Shown one piece after another: positions 1 to 11,500 of a stretch of 64,000 bases of DNA. Each line of letters begins with the position of its first letter. The first letter of the stretch is position 1. Position numbers and translations under genes: made by a program. This DNA is from Hirudo medicinalis (Eukaryota > Annelida > Clitellata > Hirudinida > Hirudinidae), in contig MPNW01000184.1 of assembly GCA_011800805.1 (NCBI GenBank), positions 6,155-70,154 on the forward strand, written 5' to 3'. The notes beneath the pieces are model-generated. The model had not been told where the DNA came from. It saw only the letters and a program-made list of their open reading frames with translations, and did not search any database.

Positions 1-205
1 GGTAGTGAGGATTGTGATGACGACGACGACGACGGCGATGTTGATGATGATGACGACGACGATGATGGTGGTGATGATGATGATGATGGTAACGAAGATG
101 ATGGTAACGATGATGATGATGATGATGATGGTAACGAAGATGATGGTAACGAAGATGATGATGATGATGATGGTAACGAAGATGACGGTGGCGATGATGG
201 TAATA
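1..205. repeat. GAT/GAC/GGT-type trinucleotide microsatellite
   Basis: Almost pure trinucleotide repeat of GAT with interspersed GAC and GGTAAC units. The frame stays open only because the repeat lacks stop codons, so the Met/Thr/Val-rich translation is not evidence for a gene. It is cut by the window edge. Confidence 0.9.
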
Positions 206-583
206 AAATTATAACTTAAATCATGATAAAAAATAAATAAATAAAAGAAAATGAGGCATAATTTCCTATCTCGAATATCTCCGGAGTGACGTCACTCAAG
301 TTCATCGGAAGGTCACCCAGGGACTCCACCCACCGACGAACACCATTCTCCAGTGACGTAACTGATAAATTTGTGACGTCATAACGGATGTCCAATAGGA
401 GTTTAGTCTAAATTCGAGGAAATATTAAGCAATAATTTTTTTTCTTTTTATTTAAAAGACTAAATTATTAAGTTAATATAATCTTTAGATTCCTGAAACA
501 AACTTAAATCATATTTCAGTCGTTGTCATCGAGAAGTGTCTCAATAACTGAAACCGTTCGTGCGGAAAGTTTTCCATTAAGAA
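206..583. other. AT-rich stretch without a recognisable gene
   Basis: No coding exon, RNA gene or transposon signature is recognised between the GAT repeat and the following minisatellite. Several GTGACGT-like hexamers are scattered around 285-380, but they are not arranged as a clear repeat. Confidence 0.5.
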
Positions 584-742
584 ATAAATGTTGAAGTAAA
601 TGTTGAAGTAAATGTTGAAATAAATGTTGAAATAAATGTTGAAACAAATATTGAAACAAATGTTGAAGTAAATGTTGAAATAAATGTTGAAACAAATGTT
701 GAAATAACTTTTAAAATAAATGTTGAAATAAACGTTGAAGAA
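584..742. repeat. 12-base minisatellite (AAATGTTGAARY units)
   Basis: About thirteen imperfect copies of the 12-mer AAATGTTGAAAT/GAAGTA. The minus-strand open frames with Phe-Asn-Ile-Tyr repeats are by-products of this repeat and not a gene. Confidence 0.9.
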
Positions 743-1017
743 CTGGACAAAATGACAAGACGTTGCAATTAGAAAACAGGTGAAGCAGCCGACTTCTATT
801 TTCAACCTGAGATTTTTCAAGTCGGTTTTACTTGTGAAATTGTTTAAAATTCCAGGAAAATATGATTTTAATCATTTAGAATAATTGTTGAAATAAATGC
901 GACTTTAAAAGTTCAAATATCAAATGTCCATTTTCTGTTTAATTCCACACAATATACGATTTTGAAATGATAATCTGCCTTGAAATTATAATATTTTGAT
1001 TACAATTAGGGTTTTTT

Positions 1018-1316
1018 TTGGATCTCGCTAAGGCATTTGATACTGTCAACCACGAAATTTTAATTGACAAGCTACATCACTATGGCTTCAGAGGCAGAGG
1101 CATGGCGTCGGAGTTATTTGAACAATCGGAGTCAGTTGGTTTCGTGCAATAATTTCTCATCTTCCTCTGAATCTGTTGTTTTGGACTACCACAGGGTTCT
1201 GTGTTAGGTCCTCTTCTATTCTTGGGTTATTTCAATAAGCTTAGTGTTATGAATGCTGAATTTGAAAAAGTAGCGGATTGGTGTGGTGCAAATTATCTAT
1301 CGCTCAATGTAAAAAA
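1018..1316 (+). pseudogene. LINE reverse transcriptase fragment (5' part of a decayed element)
   Basis: The plus strand encodes reverse-transcriptase motifs: a [18 protein letters not shown] block at about 1020-1065, then, after frameshifts, a QGSVLGPLLF block around 1195-1225 and a downstream ADWCGANYLSLNV block near 1270-1310. The segment that normally carries the catalytic YADD box is missing, so the copy is dead. These motifs place it among non-LTR retrotransposons of the CR1/Jockey type, but the clade cannot be resolved. Similarity ends abruptly near 1316, where an opposite-strand LINE begins. A plus-strand LINE C-terminus appears beyond it at about 2056, which suggests one element split by a nested insertion. 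Confidence 0.8.
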
Positions 1317-2057
1317 ATGATCTATATGGTATTCTATATGGTATTTATATGGTATATTATATAATAGAAGAGCTGCATTAATGAATGGACGAATTCTTGA
1401 AATAATACCAATGTTTTTAGCATTTAAATTTTGAATAAGAGAAATATGTTTTGACCAAATTAAATGTTCATCCATCAAAATGCCAAGATACCGAATTTGA
1501 GTAACCCTGTTTAGAAGAACATTGTTAATAGAAAGGAAAGTGAAATGATACAGATTTTTTAGAAGAATGGAAAATAATAAAGCTCGATTTATTTAAGTTG
1601 AGAGATAAACGGTTAGAAATAAACCAATTATTAATAATAACTAATTCATTATTAGCAGCACAAATAAGATTATTGACATCTTTTCCAGAAATATACATAG
1701 TAATATCATCAGCATACAACAATAATTTAATCATTTTGAACGTACAACTAAAATCATTCATATAGATAAGAAACAACAATGGACCCAAAGCAGAGGCACA
1801 CCAAAATCCATTACTACATCCTCCAAAAGAACATTATTGAAAAACAACCTTTAACTCCTATCAGATAAATAATTAGAAAACCAATTTAATACAATGCCCA
1901 TAACATCATAATTTTCAAGTTTATGTAATAATATGTGATGATTTACAGTATCAACATCAAGAAGCAAAGCAAGAACAACATCACCAACATCAATAGCATC
2001 AGAAACAGCAGATTGTAATAATAATAATGCCGAATAAGTAGAATGATTATCCATGAA
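1293..2057 (-). pseudogene. LINE reverse transcriptase fragment, opposite strand, probably nested
   Basis: Read on the minus strand in the order 2054 to 1293, three broken frames give successive reverse-transcriptase blocks. The first is a VDTVNHHILLHKLENYDV block with NWFSNYLSDR. The second has GPLLFLIYMNDF and the catalytic box YADDITMYISG, followed by NNWFISNRLSLNLNKSSF. The last is a thumb-like segment. Frames change between blocks and stops intervene, so it is not functional. The presence of YADD shows this copy is less deleted than the plus-strand LINE on either side. Confidence 0.8.
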
Positions 2058-2660
2058 AGTATATCCATATCTAAATCAATGCAACCTAATCTGGACGTCC
2101 AATTGCCCCACTATCTTACGTCCTTTACTAATTCTTCAAAAAAGAAAAAAGAAGTCCATCAAATAAATCACTTCCATGCAGGTATTCTCGTGCAGGTGTA
2201 CAAACTAAATCACCACATGTTGCCTCTTCCGTCTGATGTTTTCAAAGACATCATTCGTGCACTCGTACAACGTGCGTTCATCTCAAAATAATCCTGTTTT
2301 TGTTAAATCCAGCATCAAACGTCACTCGATTCTTTGCCTGGGACCAAGAATTTATGCTAGGATTCCACTAAATATTACCGATCAGCCATACTTATACGCT
2401 TTTAAACGTCTGTTTAACAGTTCATCATCGACTCACCATTGTCTCTTTAACTTACTGAGTTCAATTCCTTACACTAACATTTACTTAACCGTTGAGTTCA
2501 TGCTTGTTATTGGAAGTCCATCAGCGGGAACTCTCCTTTAGGACGTTCCTTTCTGGTATCACTTCAGTCTTTAGTTGGTTTATTGAATTGTGAGCGTTAA
2601 TTTGTATTTACTTGATTTTTTTTTCTCGTTTTACTTCATTATTTGATGTTCATTTTCTAT
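2058..2660 (+). pseudogene. LINE ORF2 C-terminal fragment and 3' tail
   Basis: Two overlapping plus frames (about 2043-2291 and 2236-2541) together read as a LINE C-terminus: QVYKLNHHMLP, then after a frameshift HSYNVRSSQNN and GPRIYARIP. This order and spacing are typical of the end of CR1/Jockey-like ORF2 proteins. The following AT-rich bases are probably the LINE 3' UTR. It may be the other half of the element that starts at 1018. Confidence 0.7.
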
Positions 2661-3471
2661 TAAATTATTAATAAATGAAGTGTTAAACCGGAGATAAATA
2701 ATAATAATGTTAATAGTTGTAATATTGTTGTGTCCGTTGTCACGCTGCAGTATATTATCTTATAATTATATATTTCCTGATATCCATTTAATGTGAAACA
2801 AAATACTATATATTTGGTTGCAATCATTATCATGGAGTCAAAAAAAGTAATTCTCAAATTTTATGAAGTACGAAAAGTGAATGTAATCAGCACCAACAGA
2901 TGATGGCCTTGTGATGCAAAGTCATGCATGGGTTACTCATATCATTCGTGCTTAACAACGTGAAACAAAATAACGTGTAAATCGCAAAGTGCAACCTTTT
3001 AAAAACAAATCTAATTAAAGAAATTTGCAATTATTTACCTTAAAAACTGCTCACCTGAGACGCCAATGAAGGTGTCTGCATTAGCAGTGATCATTTTTAA
3101 CCTTCAATATTTAAAGAAAACCTTGAAATTTCCTTCTTCTTTCAGAAATTACACTTAGAAATACTGGTTATACCTATTAAAAGAAGCCACCAACAAAACA
3201 TTCTAACGTTGGCATCTGCTATGGGCATAACCATGGTCACTGATGTTACTGTGTTTGTTTAACCCATTCATTCAACCCAGTCATTCAACTCATCCAAAAG
3301 TATAATCTCTTCTTTCAACCATTTTGTTTTAAATAATAAATTCGTTGACCATAAAATAAAATAAATTTTGCCATTCAATAATTTATAACGAGACATTTCA
3401 AAAAATAAAGTTCATGAAAATGACGTCAAATAGATTCAAAATAATGCAAAAAGCAGAAAATAATAGAATCG
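2661..3471. other. Intergenic, nothing recognised
   Basis: AT-rich sequence between LINE debris and the SRCR gene. No supported exon is seen, and the short minus ORF at 2660-2857 has no family resemblance. The last few hundred bases should contain the promoter of the SRCR gene, but no clear TATA or initiator can be singled out. Confidence 0.45.
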
Positions 3472-4619
3472 ATGGATCTGAGAATTGTGGTGCTGATTGT
3501 GATGTCCCTGACGCCCTCGTCAGAGAATCTGCTTCTTAGGCTGGTCACAAAAACCGTCAAGAGCACTACGGCATCTTGGAATACAACACCGGTGACGGAC
3601 TTTGGAAAACATTTTGCGGTCGTCTCTGGTCGGATATGAACTCGCAATTGGCCTGCAAGAAGCTCGGATTCAACGATGGAAGGCATTCGGTGAACATGAT
3701 GAACCTCTTCGGGGTGATTTACACACTTCCTGACACCAGGATCGTCCACTGTCAAGCAGACGACTATTATTTCGAAGAATGCTTCCAGAAGAACCACACG
3801 AGCAGCACGAACTGTGAAACTGACAGCTTCGTTCCCGTCTATCTCGTCTGCACTTCTGGAAACGCTGAAAACATCAACTTCATTTCTTCGTCAGTATCAG
3901 ACAACATCCTGTCTTACAGAAAATCAGATCGAAACTTTTTGGTCTTAGGATCTTCGTGGACCAAGTGGCACGACAAACTGGCAGCCTACCAGTTGGGCCA
4001 GGGACAATGCCACCATGACTTAATCCCTGTGGCTACAGAACAAAATCTGACCAAACTCAGGTGTCCCTACGATGCTAAAAGCTTGGACGACTGCGAGGCA
4101 GTTCTGAGAAGGGGAAAAAGTTTTCTTCGCCTGACTTGCTTCACCAGCTATGATCTCCTACTTTCTGACTTTGGCTATGTGACCTACAGAGAGGTAAGGC
4201 ATGAAATCACAAACTTCTCATTAACCTTGGAATTCGAAGAGCCAACCGACATCATCTTCAACGTTAACTTCAAAGACTTCATCCCCAAATGTCAGTACCT
4301 CAACATTTTGCCAGCCTTTGAAGACGTTCCAATCAATTATTTCGAAAAGACTTCCGAAATTGACGTGGAACGCATTGGAGTTTCTTACTTCTCGATCATG
4401 TACGTGAGTCAGTGTGAGATCAAAAACCCGTTTGAAAGCCACTTCGAAATCATCTTTACGGAATCTTTTCACAGAGGCCGAATTTCATTCTCTGAATTCC
4501 AAGCGGAATACGTGCTTCCCTTGCTCGGCGTGTCTGTGCTTTTCCTCTTGTACCAATACAGGAAAACAAGAGCGCATAAAGTATTTCCGAGAAGCTCGTA
4601 CAAATATTTTATGCGTTAG
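3472..4619 (+). CDS. SRCR-domain membrane protein, single exon, with one frameshift
   Basis: The protein starts at ATG 3472 with a signal-peptide-like MDLRIVVLIVMSLTPSSE and runs into L-R-L-V, the usual opening of an SRCR domain. The frame then changes at about 3559-3562 (one base appears missing) and continues openly to the stop at 4617-4619. The first SRCR domain is good: GDGLWKTFC, W, CKKLGF, then cysteines in VHC, EEC, NC and LVC. A second, weaker SRCR-like segment follows (about 3940-4135). Near the C-terminus is a short hydrophobic stretch YVLPLLGVSVLFLLYQY followed by basic residues, consistent with a type I membrane protein. SRCR proteins are cell-surface or secreted binding proteins, and the ligand here is unknown. 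The shift could be a sequencing error or a real lesion. It is convergent with the dynein gene 236 bases away. Confidence 0.7.
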
Positions 4620-4855
4620 AGTTGATGACTTAACACAACTTAACAAGTCACTTGACTTTACATCTAATTTATGCTGGTTAGGAAGTTCGTGGCAGGTAAG
4701 TTCGTGATGCAACAACATTATTGTTTAAAATTAAGTAAAATTCACATTTTTTTTATTATTTCAAGTTTGATTTTTATTTAATAAAAATCAAATTAAACTC
4801 AAATATCCTTATTTTAAAGTGAGAAATTATGTTTGGCTTTTCCCCTTTTGAATCA

Positions 4856-5330
4856 TCAGTTGATCGGGCTTTGCATGACCACCAAGAGATACTCATTGTC
4901 TGCATGCAATTCAGAAATTCTTAATTCTTAAATAATTACAAATAAATTAATTTAGCCATTGCTATTAAAAATGAGTCAACAGACCTGGTGCTACCATAAC
5001 TTCGTATTTTTTGGATCGAATCCTGAAAAAGGTCAATTCGTTGAGTGGATCAATGTCTCTGACACAGTGTTGGGCCTGATCAGAAATGCTTCTGAAGTGG
5101 GCAGCATACTGGACCGAGGTTGAGTTGTCCATCGTCGAACGAACAGGCACACCTGGAAGCGATGGTAAACTTTTGCAAACATAGCAAATAAACTATTATG
5201 TACAAATCAAATACAAACAAGAATAACGGTAAAATCACTTCCAACCTTCCTTGTTGACGATTATGAGGCCAGTCACCCCTTTGTAATTCTGAATTCTCTT
5301 CAGAACTTCTTCGCCTTCCGATGTCTTCAT
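4856..5330 (-). CDS. DYNLRB: Dynein light chain roadblock-type (DYNLRB), complete, 3 exons
   Basis: Cytoplasmic dynein light chain of the roadblock/LC7 family, a homodimer that binds the dynein intermediate chain. Exons on the minus strand are 5330-5246, 5152-4985 and 4899-4856. All junctions are GT-AG and in phase, giving 98 residues against about 96 in vertebrates. Diagnostic segments are [47 protein letters not shown] and the C-terminus YLLVVMQSP. The start chosen is the only in-frame ATG upstream of the conserved helix. The gene ends facing the SRCR gene. The next gene upstream (AOS-LOX) is transcribed in the opposite direction, so the interval from 5331 to about 6200 may hold two promoters. 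Confidence 0.95.
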
Positions 5331-6209
5331 TAAAAAAAATGTTTCAATCAGACGCAATCACATACGGCCAGATGCATCGATTGCACCAATCGATAGAAAA
5401 AATACAATTAAAATTAAACTCTGATACAAGTACCTACAATCACCAGAAACAATTCAATACAAAACAATTCCTTAGTTCGCAATTCATATTCATATTCGCC
5501 AACAAAGAAATCCGTTGTTTCTCACCATTTCTTATCTTCAGAATCAATTTGTCGAGAATTATTAAATCTAAGAAACTGTTAAAATCAAGAAAATCCTTTT
5601 TAATTCAACTTAAGCCACTAAATGTGCCTCAATCAACTTCAGCCAAATTTCCGAACGTGAAAACATCGCTCAACGCATCTCCAATTTTAAAAATACGCTG
5701 CCATAGAAATCCCGATCGAGGGTTTGAAAAGTTTTTTTACGCAATTAATAATCGACAATATTTTTTCGAACGATGTTTTTGTGAAATGTTTGAGGATTTT
5801 TGTTTTATGAGTTTATTTCGCGTTTGAAGTCTTAATTAAGTTCGTTGTTGAATTCATTTATACTGACTGAAGAACGAAGGAGAATAATTTCAATAAAAAC
5901 TTAAACATAAAACTTCAGTTATTTAAATGTCAAGAAATGTTGTAATTTATCACAAATATTTCCAGGGCTTTGTGTTTGCAGGAGACTTTTACTACAGCCT
6001 CAGACTGTACGTGAGCACTACTTGTGAAATCCTCCATTCTTGCCTCAACTACTGAGGCCATGTTTACTTTCACTGCTGCAGATCGGAGATTATACCTGGC
6101 TCGCCTGTGAACTTTCCTACATCTTCGTTGAGTTTCTCTCGCGAGGAGTTGTTCAAATGACTCGAACTGCTCATCATCAAATTGAGATTAATATCATCAT
6201 CAGGTCATC
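5331..6209. promoter_or_regulatory. Divergent intergenic region between DYNLRB and the AOS-LOX gene
   Basis: About 880 bases separate the two divergent start codons. A 168-codon plus-strand open frame covers 5321-5827, but it begins inside DYNLRB exon 1 on the other strand, has no recognised motif and has a low-complexity composition, so it is not called as a gene. No specific promoter element can be supported. Confidence 0.4.
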
Positions 6210-6230
6210 ATGAAGGATTGCAATGGGTAA
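6210..6230 (+). promoter_or_regulatory. Short upstream ORF overlapping the AOS-LOX start codon
   Basis: A six-codon frame, ATG at 6210 to TAA at 6228-6230 (Met-Lys-Asp-Cys-Asn-Gly), overlaps the proposed start codon at 6223 in another frame. If the mRNA includes it, it could lower initiation at 6223. Whether it is transcribed is unknown. Confidence 0.35.
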
Positions 6231-7812
6231 CGGATTGATGAAATCGTCTCCTAACCTGGAAGAGAAAGAACTGGCGATCTTGAAGGACATTAGGGAACCA
6301 AACATCCACCTCTACAGACTCTTCCAACCGAAATCCATGACTCTCCATGAACTCGTGAAAGTTGCATCCCCAAATTATCTGAGCATCCTCGGTCAGGAGA
6401 GGGTCAACAACTTCTCCATTCCCCTGTCTCCATTTTACGGAGTCGAACCCTCGGCAAGGAAGAAGAGGACGATGAGGTGTCAGCCCGACCACGGCAGGGG
6501 GAGGAATTACAACCTTCGACACTTGCAGCAGATAAGCGAGAAGGCCCTGATAGAGAGATCGGAGGAGAAAAAGAAAGAAGAACAACAAGTGGTCGAAGAC
6601 GGTCGAGTGGATAAGGAAGAAGATGTTTCGGAAGGACACGTGACCGAGGAATTACTTTCAGCAGAAGCTTCGGAAATGAAATTTGAATGCGACAAAACGG
6701 AAGAAGTTTTTCCCGAGCACCTGGAAAACTCTCCTGGGAAGCACGAAAGATCAACTCCAGATGGAATCCTGCCAACCATCACCATCGACCCGGCAAATGA
6801 TGACGACAACGACGACGTTTTTATTGCCGATGAACGAGGTAGATTTTAAAGCCCTCAATGAGTTTAAGGAATTTTTGAATTACTTTCGCTTTTCTTTCTT
6901 CCTTCGACAAATGCCTCGATATTTTGAGAGGTTTTCTGAGAAATTACAAATCCACTTCTGAAAATCAATTAAGCGCCATTACAGGTATTAAGTTGTTAAT
7001 GAGTGAAGAAATTTAAGGATAACTGGAGATTACAAAATTAGAAATAAAATGTTGATAAATTGAATAACAATGATTCAGAACATCGTTTTGTTACAATCTC
7101 ATTGCGAAGGAGTTAGGAATTCATCCTCCTAATTCTGGACGATGACTATGACGAAGAAGATGATGATGATGACAATGACGACGACGACGATGATGATGAT
7201 GATATTGCGCCTAGGAAAGAAGAATGAAACGTGGTGTGAGGGATCGTGCCATTTGTGTGCAGTAATTCAACACGTGCTCGTTTTAGATGAACATGTTTAA
7301 TCATGATCGTTATGATCGATGATGATGATGATGGTGATGGTGATGGTGATGACGACGACGACGACGATGGGTGATGATGATGATGATGATGACGACGATG
7401 ATGCTGAAGTCGACGAGGAAATAATCGATATGNTAACAGCACAACGGATAACTTGGACGTATAGATTACTTTAACAAGAGCAGCTTCATAGTATTCGGCG
7501 TAGTATGCGAATGAGGATATTTAACTGTATTTCGACTTCTAATAATTTGTTTACAAGGATTTACAGAAGAAAGTCCTTCAAAGCAATGGAGGAACGGAAC
7601 GTTTGATGTTTTGAAAGAGGAAATGGGACTGGAAGAACTTGGAAGGAAGTTGTTGAGGAGGCTGAAGGTGGGTGGAGTTTACATTCCAGGTGAATGATGC
7701 ATTATTGTTATTAGGTAAATATTATTATTATTATTATTATTATTGTTATTATTGAATAAATATTAACACTATTAATAAATAAATATTATTATTACTGTTA
7801 TTATTATTATTA

Positions 7813-7846
<34 letters not shown>

Positions 7847-8195
7847 GTCAATATTGTTGTGGGTGGAGTTTACATTCCAGGTGAATGATAATAATAATAA
7901 TTATTATTATTAATATTATTATTATTATTATTATTATTATTACGTCAATATTTCACAATGCAATTATAATTCTTTCATCAATCATAAATTATTGTTTTGT
8001 TCATCGATCACCTTTCGTAACTTTTTGTTCGTTTGGATGAAATATTTCAATTCTTTTTTATCATAATTTCGTCGTTATTAACGCTGGGATGATCAAATTA
8101 TATTATAAGGCTTCGAAGCAATATAATATTGGTTCTCTCTCTTCCTTTCTCTCTCTCTCTCTCGCTGCCTATCCGGGTAAATAAAAATTTATTTA

Positions 8196-8245
<50 letters not shown>

Positions 8246-8535
8246 TAATAATAATAAATTACAAATAAATAATTACAAAGGTGGAGGACGTCATTATGTG
8301 GGATAAAACAATATTAACAGACAGGACGATTCTCACAAACAGGCCTGACTTAATAATCCTGAACAAAATTGAACAATTCATTCGTTTCCATTTATTATTG
8401 TTTTTCGCTTTTTGTTTTTTGTTTGTTTTTTGTCTTATGTTTGTTTTGTTTTGTTTTGTATTGTCTGAAGTCTCTGGATGAGACTTGGCAATCATTTTAT
8501 CCGGCTGCAATACAGCCGAGTTTGACTTTGAATAA

Positions 8536-8579
<44 letters not shown>

Positions 8580-11500
8580 TAATACCAACAATAACAATAA
8601 TAACAACAATAACAATAATAACAACAATAACAATGATAACAACAATAATAATAACAAGAACAATAACAATAATAATAATTTAAATTATAATAAATAATTT
8701 CAGTAAGAATAATTAATTCATGTGACGCCATGTGCATTCAACGTGAGTGGCAAGATTGATAATTGATTGATTGATGCTGCTTGATTGTGATTGATAATTT
8801 TAAGGAACGACCTGCTTATTGAGAAATATTTCATGCGTGTTCCTCGAGCTGCTTGGATGTTTTGATTTCAAAAATAACGGTTATAAATACGAATTTAACC
8901 CAAATGTATTTTTAGAATAAATCACGATTATATTACGCAATGATATTCTAATTAGTAATAATTAATTGACTAAATCCAACTGAATAATTAGTGAGTCATC
9001 TCACTCCTTGAAGGTCGATCGAGGTTCAACGACCTCTCAAACGCTTTTTATTGGCTGATGTAAACCAGGTCAAGTGCTGATTTATAAAACATACTTCCTG
9101 TGATTGCACGGTTTCCATGGCGATTCCTTATGACGTCATTCTCTTCCAGGATTGCAGCTCCACATTAATGCAATGAATGTTCGTCGTTGTTTGGGAAGGA
9201 TGCTCGAAGGAAATCAATTGACAACAATCCGACTTAAACTCCTACATATCCGCCACTCTTTGAAGCAATTGACCTTCATTCATTCATTCATTCGTTCATT
9301 CGTTCGTTCATTCGTTCATTCATTCATTCGTTCATTCGTTCGTTCATTCATTCGTTCATTCGTTCGTTCATTCGTTCGTTCATTCGTTCGTTCATTCGTT
9401 CGTTCATTCGTTCGTTGGTTCGCAGGTTTCTTTCGTTCATTCACTCATTCATTCCATCTTCTTTCCATCTTGAAAAGTGAAACTGGCTGAAAGCAATGGA
9501 ATGGCATTAATTAATTGATTGTTGTATGTTGACATTAAATAAATATGTAATGATGAATAATTCCTACATTTCTTGCCGATTTCAATCCTTCCTCTGAACC
9601 TCCCCTTCCCGAAGTCATTTGAATAATTTGGAATCTCGAATCTCCAATGTGTATCTCTGTGAGCTTCGACTTTTTCTGAATCGAAATCAAAATCAGAATC
9701 AGATAACTCGGCCGGTAAACGCTTCCATTCCTTAACGATGGCGTTGATAAGCAGAGCATAAAAGGAAATTAATGGCTCAGATAAATTGCTGATAGACATC
9801 CTTTCGTCTCTTCTTCCGCATGTGTTAATAACATCATCACCATTACCAACGCCATCAACATCATCGGCACCATCATCATCATCATCATCATTCTCTGGCA
9901 GAACCATCCTTCCAAGCCTGGAGTTGGAAGCAAGACCTTTCTCTCCCTGAAAGTGAGTAGAGCCAAGAAATATGTGACTTCATCGTCGTCTCCAATTCGT
10001 GAGTACAACAGCGTTGGAGCGGTCGGTTATGGGGTGGTCCTCAGTGATCCACGCATTCCTGATAACGATTTCTTCAAGCCTGAACTCAGATTTCGAATCA
10101 GACTACGGTGAGTTGAGTTACTAAAGAAAGTGTTAAGCACGTGTTTCATGACATCGCAAAACAAAAGATTGTTGCGCCTTTTATGACTTCATTTATGACA
10201 AAAGTGTCATGTTACTCGGGTTATTTTGCAAACATTTGGCCTACTGAAGCGTGAAATTCTGGCTGAATGACTCATATTCACAAAATGTCGTGTTAAATGC
10301 ATTCTGAGATGTAATTGAGCTGCAACTCAACTCAACTGACAGCTAAAATCGTGAGCAAATAAACGAGAACTTTTCGGCAAGCATTTTAACTCCGAGTGAC
10401 TCAACCAGGTACACCTGTTGTGCACTCATTCAGTCGATCACACCTGAATATCTGAGTAAGCACTCATTTAGTCAATCAAATGTAAATATTTGGGTACAGA
10501 TGGAGAACTCGACTCCGAATGTGCCTTGCCATTCTGATGTCCTTCAATGCTCTCCTATTTGCTGAAATCCACCTGTTATTTATAACTTATTAAAACAAAG
10601 AGTAATTTTAAGCTCAACCTCTCAACAATTTCAAGTGCGAAGGCGGGATTTTTGTTGCCTCTTATTCTTTCCTTTGTCATCTCTCCTCTGAATATCAATT
10701 TTTCTTGTTAATGTGCGCTTTTCTTTTGAAAAAGTGTCATCATCAAAGGTAATCATTAAAAGCATCACTGAATAGAAATATTTTTCGTTATTTGACTTCA
10801 ATTTCTGACAGTGGTAGACAGAGGAGTTTCGTTGAGTAATTCCGACTAACTTCATAACATTCATCAGTTTTTAGGTGAACATTTAAAAAATGTTTGACAC
10901 AATTTGCCTGAATTATTTTTTCGATGATTTTGAAGAACGAATTCAAAATATCCTCCTCTCCTTTTAGCTAAAAATGGCGCGAATCTTCAGTAATAGAAAG
11001 GTAACTGTTGGTGCATCTCGGGAATAAGTCAGTAGGTCCTCCCTATTTCAGGCGTAAAACTTGGAAAAGCTGTTGATAAGGATGACTATCTGGGAAGAAC
11101 TGATGGAAGTTTCTGGGGAGGAAGCATTTCAAGTCCTCAGATAAGTTATCAGGAAATACCTGGCTTCCTACCATTTCACCGTAGCTCAACATCTTTGCAT
11201 AACAAACAAGGAATGCACAATAAAAATTTACTGTAAACAAAGACAAGCTTAGAATGTTTTTAGCACAAAATCCTGGAAATCAAAACAATGAGGAAGAAAA
11301 CAGATTGAAGACTCCTCCGTTGAGCTGGTCGCTGATTATTCATTCATTCATTTCATTCCTTCACCTTTTCTTCAAACCTTCATTTTCAAAGGTATTTATA
11401 ATAAGAAATATGTTGTTATCGAAATAACAAAAACTTCAAAGTCTCAAAAAACTAAAGTCACAACATGGCGAATATTCCGCCAGTGAATCGTAAGTTTCTT

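Noticed and set aside
5..214. Open frame rich in Met, Thr and Val
   Set aside because: Produced entirely by the GAT/GAC microsatellite.
509..820. Minus-strand ORFs with Phe-Asn-Ile-Tyr repeats
   Set aside because: They follow the 12-base minisatellite and have no other support.
5321..5827. 168-codon plus-strand ORF
   Set aside because: It starts inside DYNLRB exon 1 on the other strand, has an AT-driven composition and no recognised motif. A real exon cannot be excluded.
6208..6809. Minus-strand ORFs of 100-143 codons
   Set aside because: They are antisense shadows of the first AOS-LOX exon.
8259..8737. Poly-Leu and Tyr/Cys-rich ORFs on both strands
   Set aside because: Microsatellite translation.
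9449..9907. 152-codon minus ORF with an acidic run and a KEWKRLP segment
   Set aside because: Considered as a LINE remnant, but the match is too weak. Its Asp run is the CATCAT microsatellite, and it overlaps an AOS-LOX acceptor region on the other strand.
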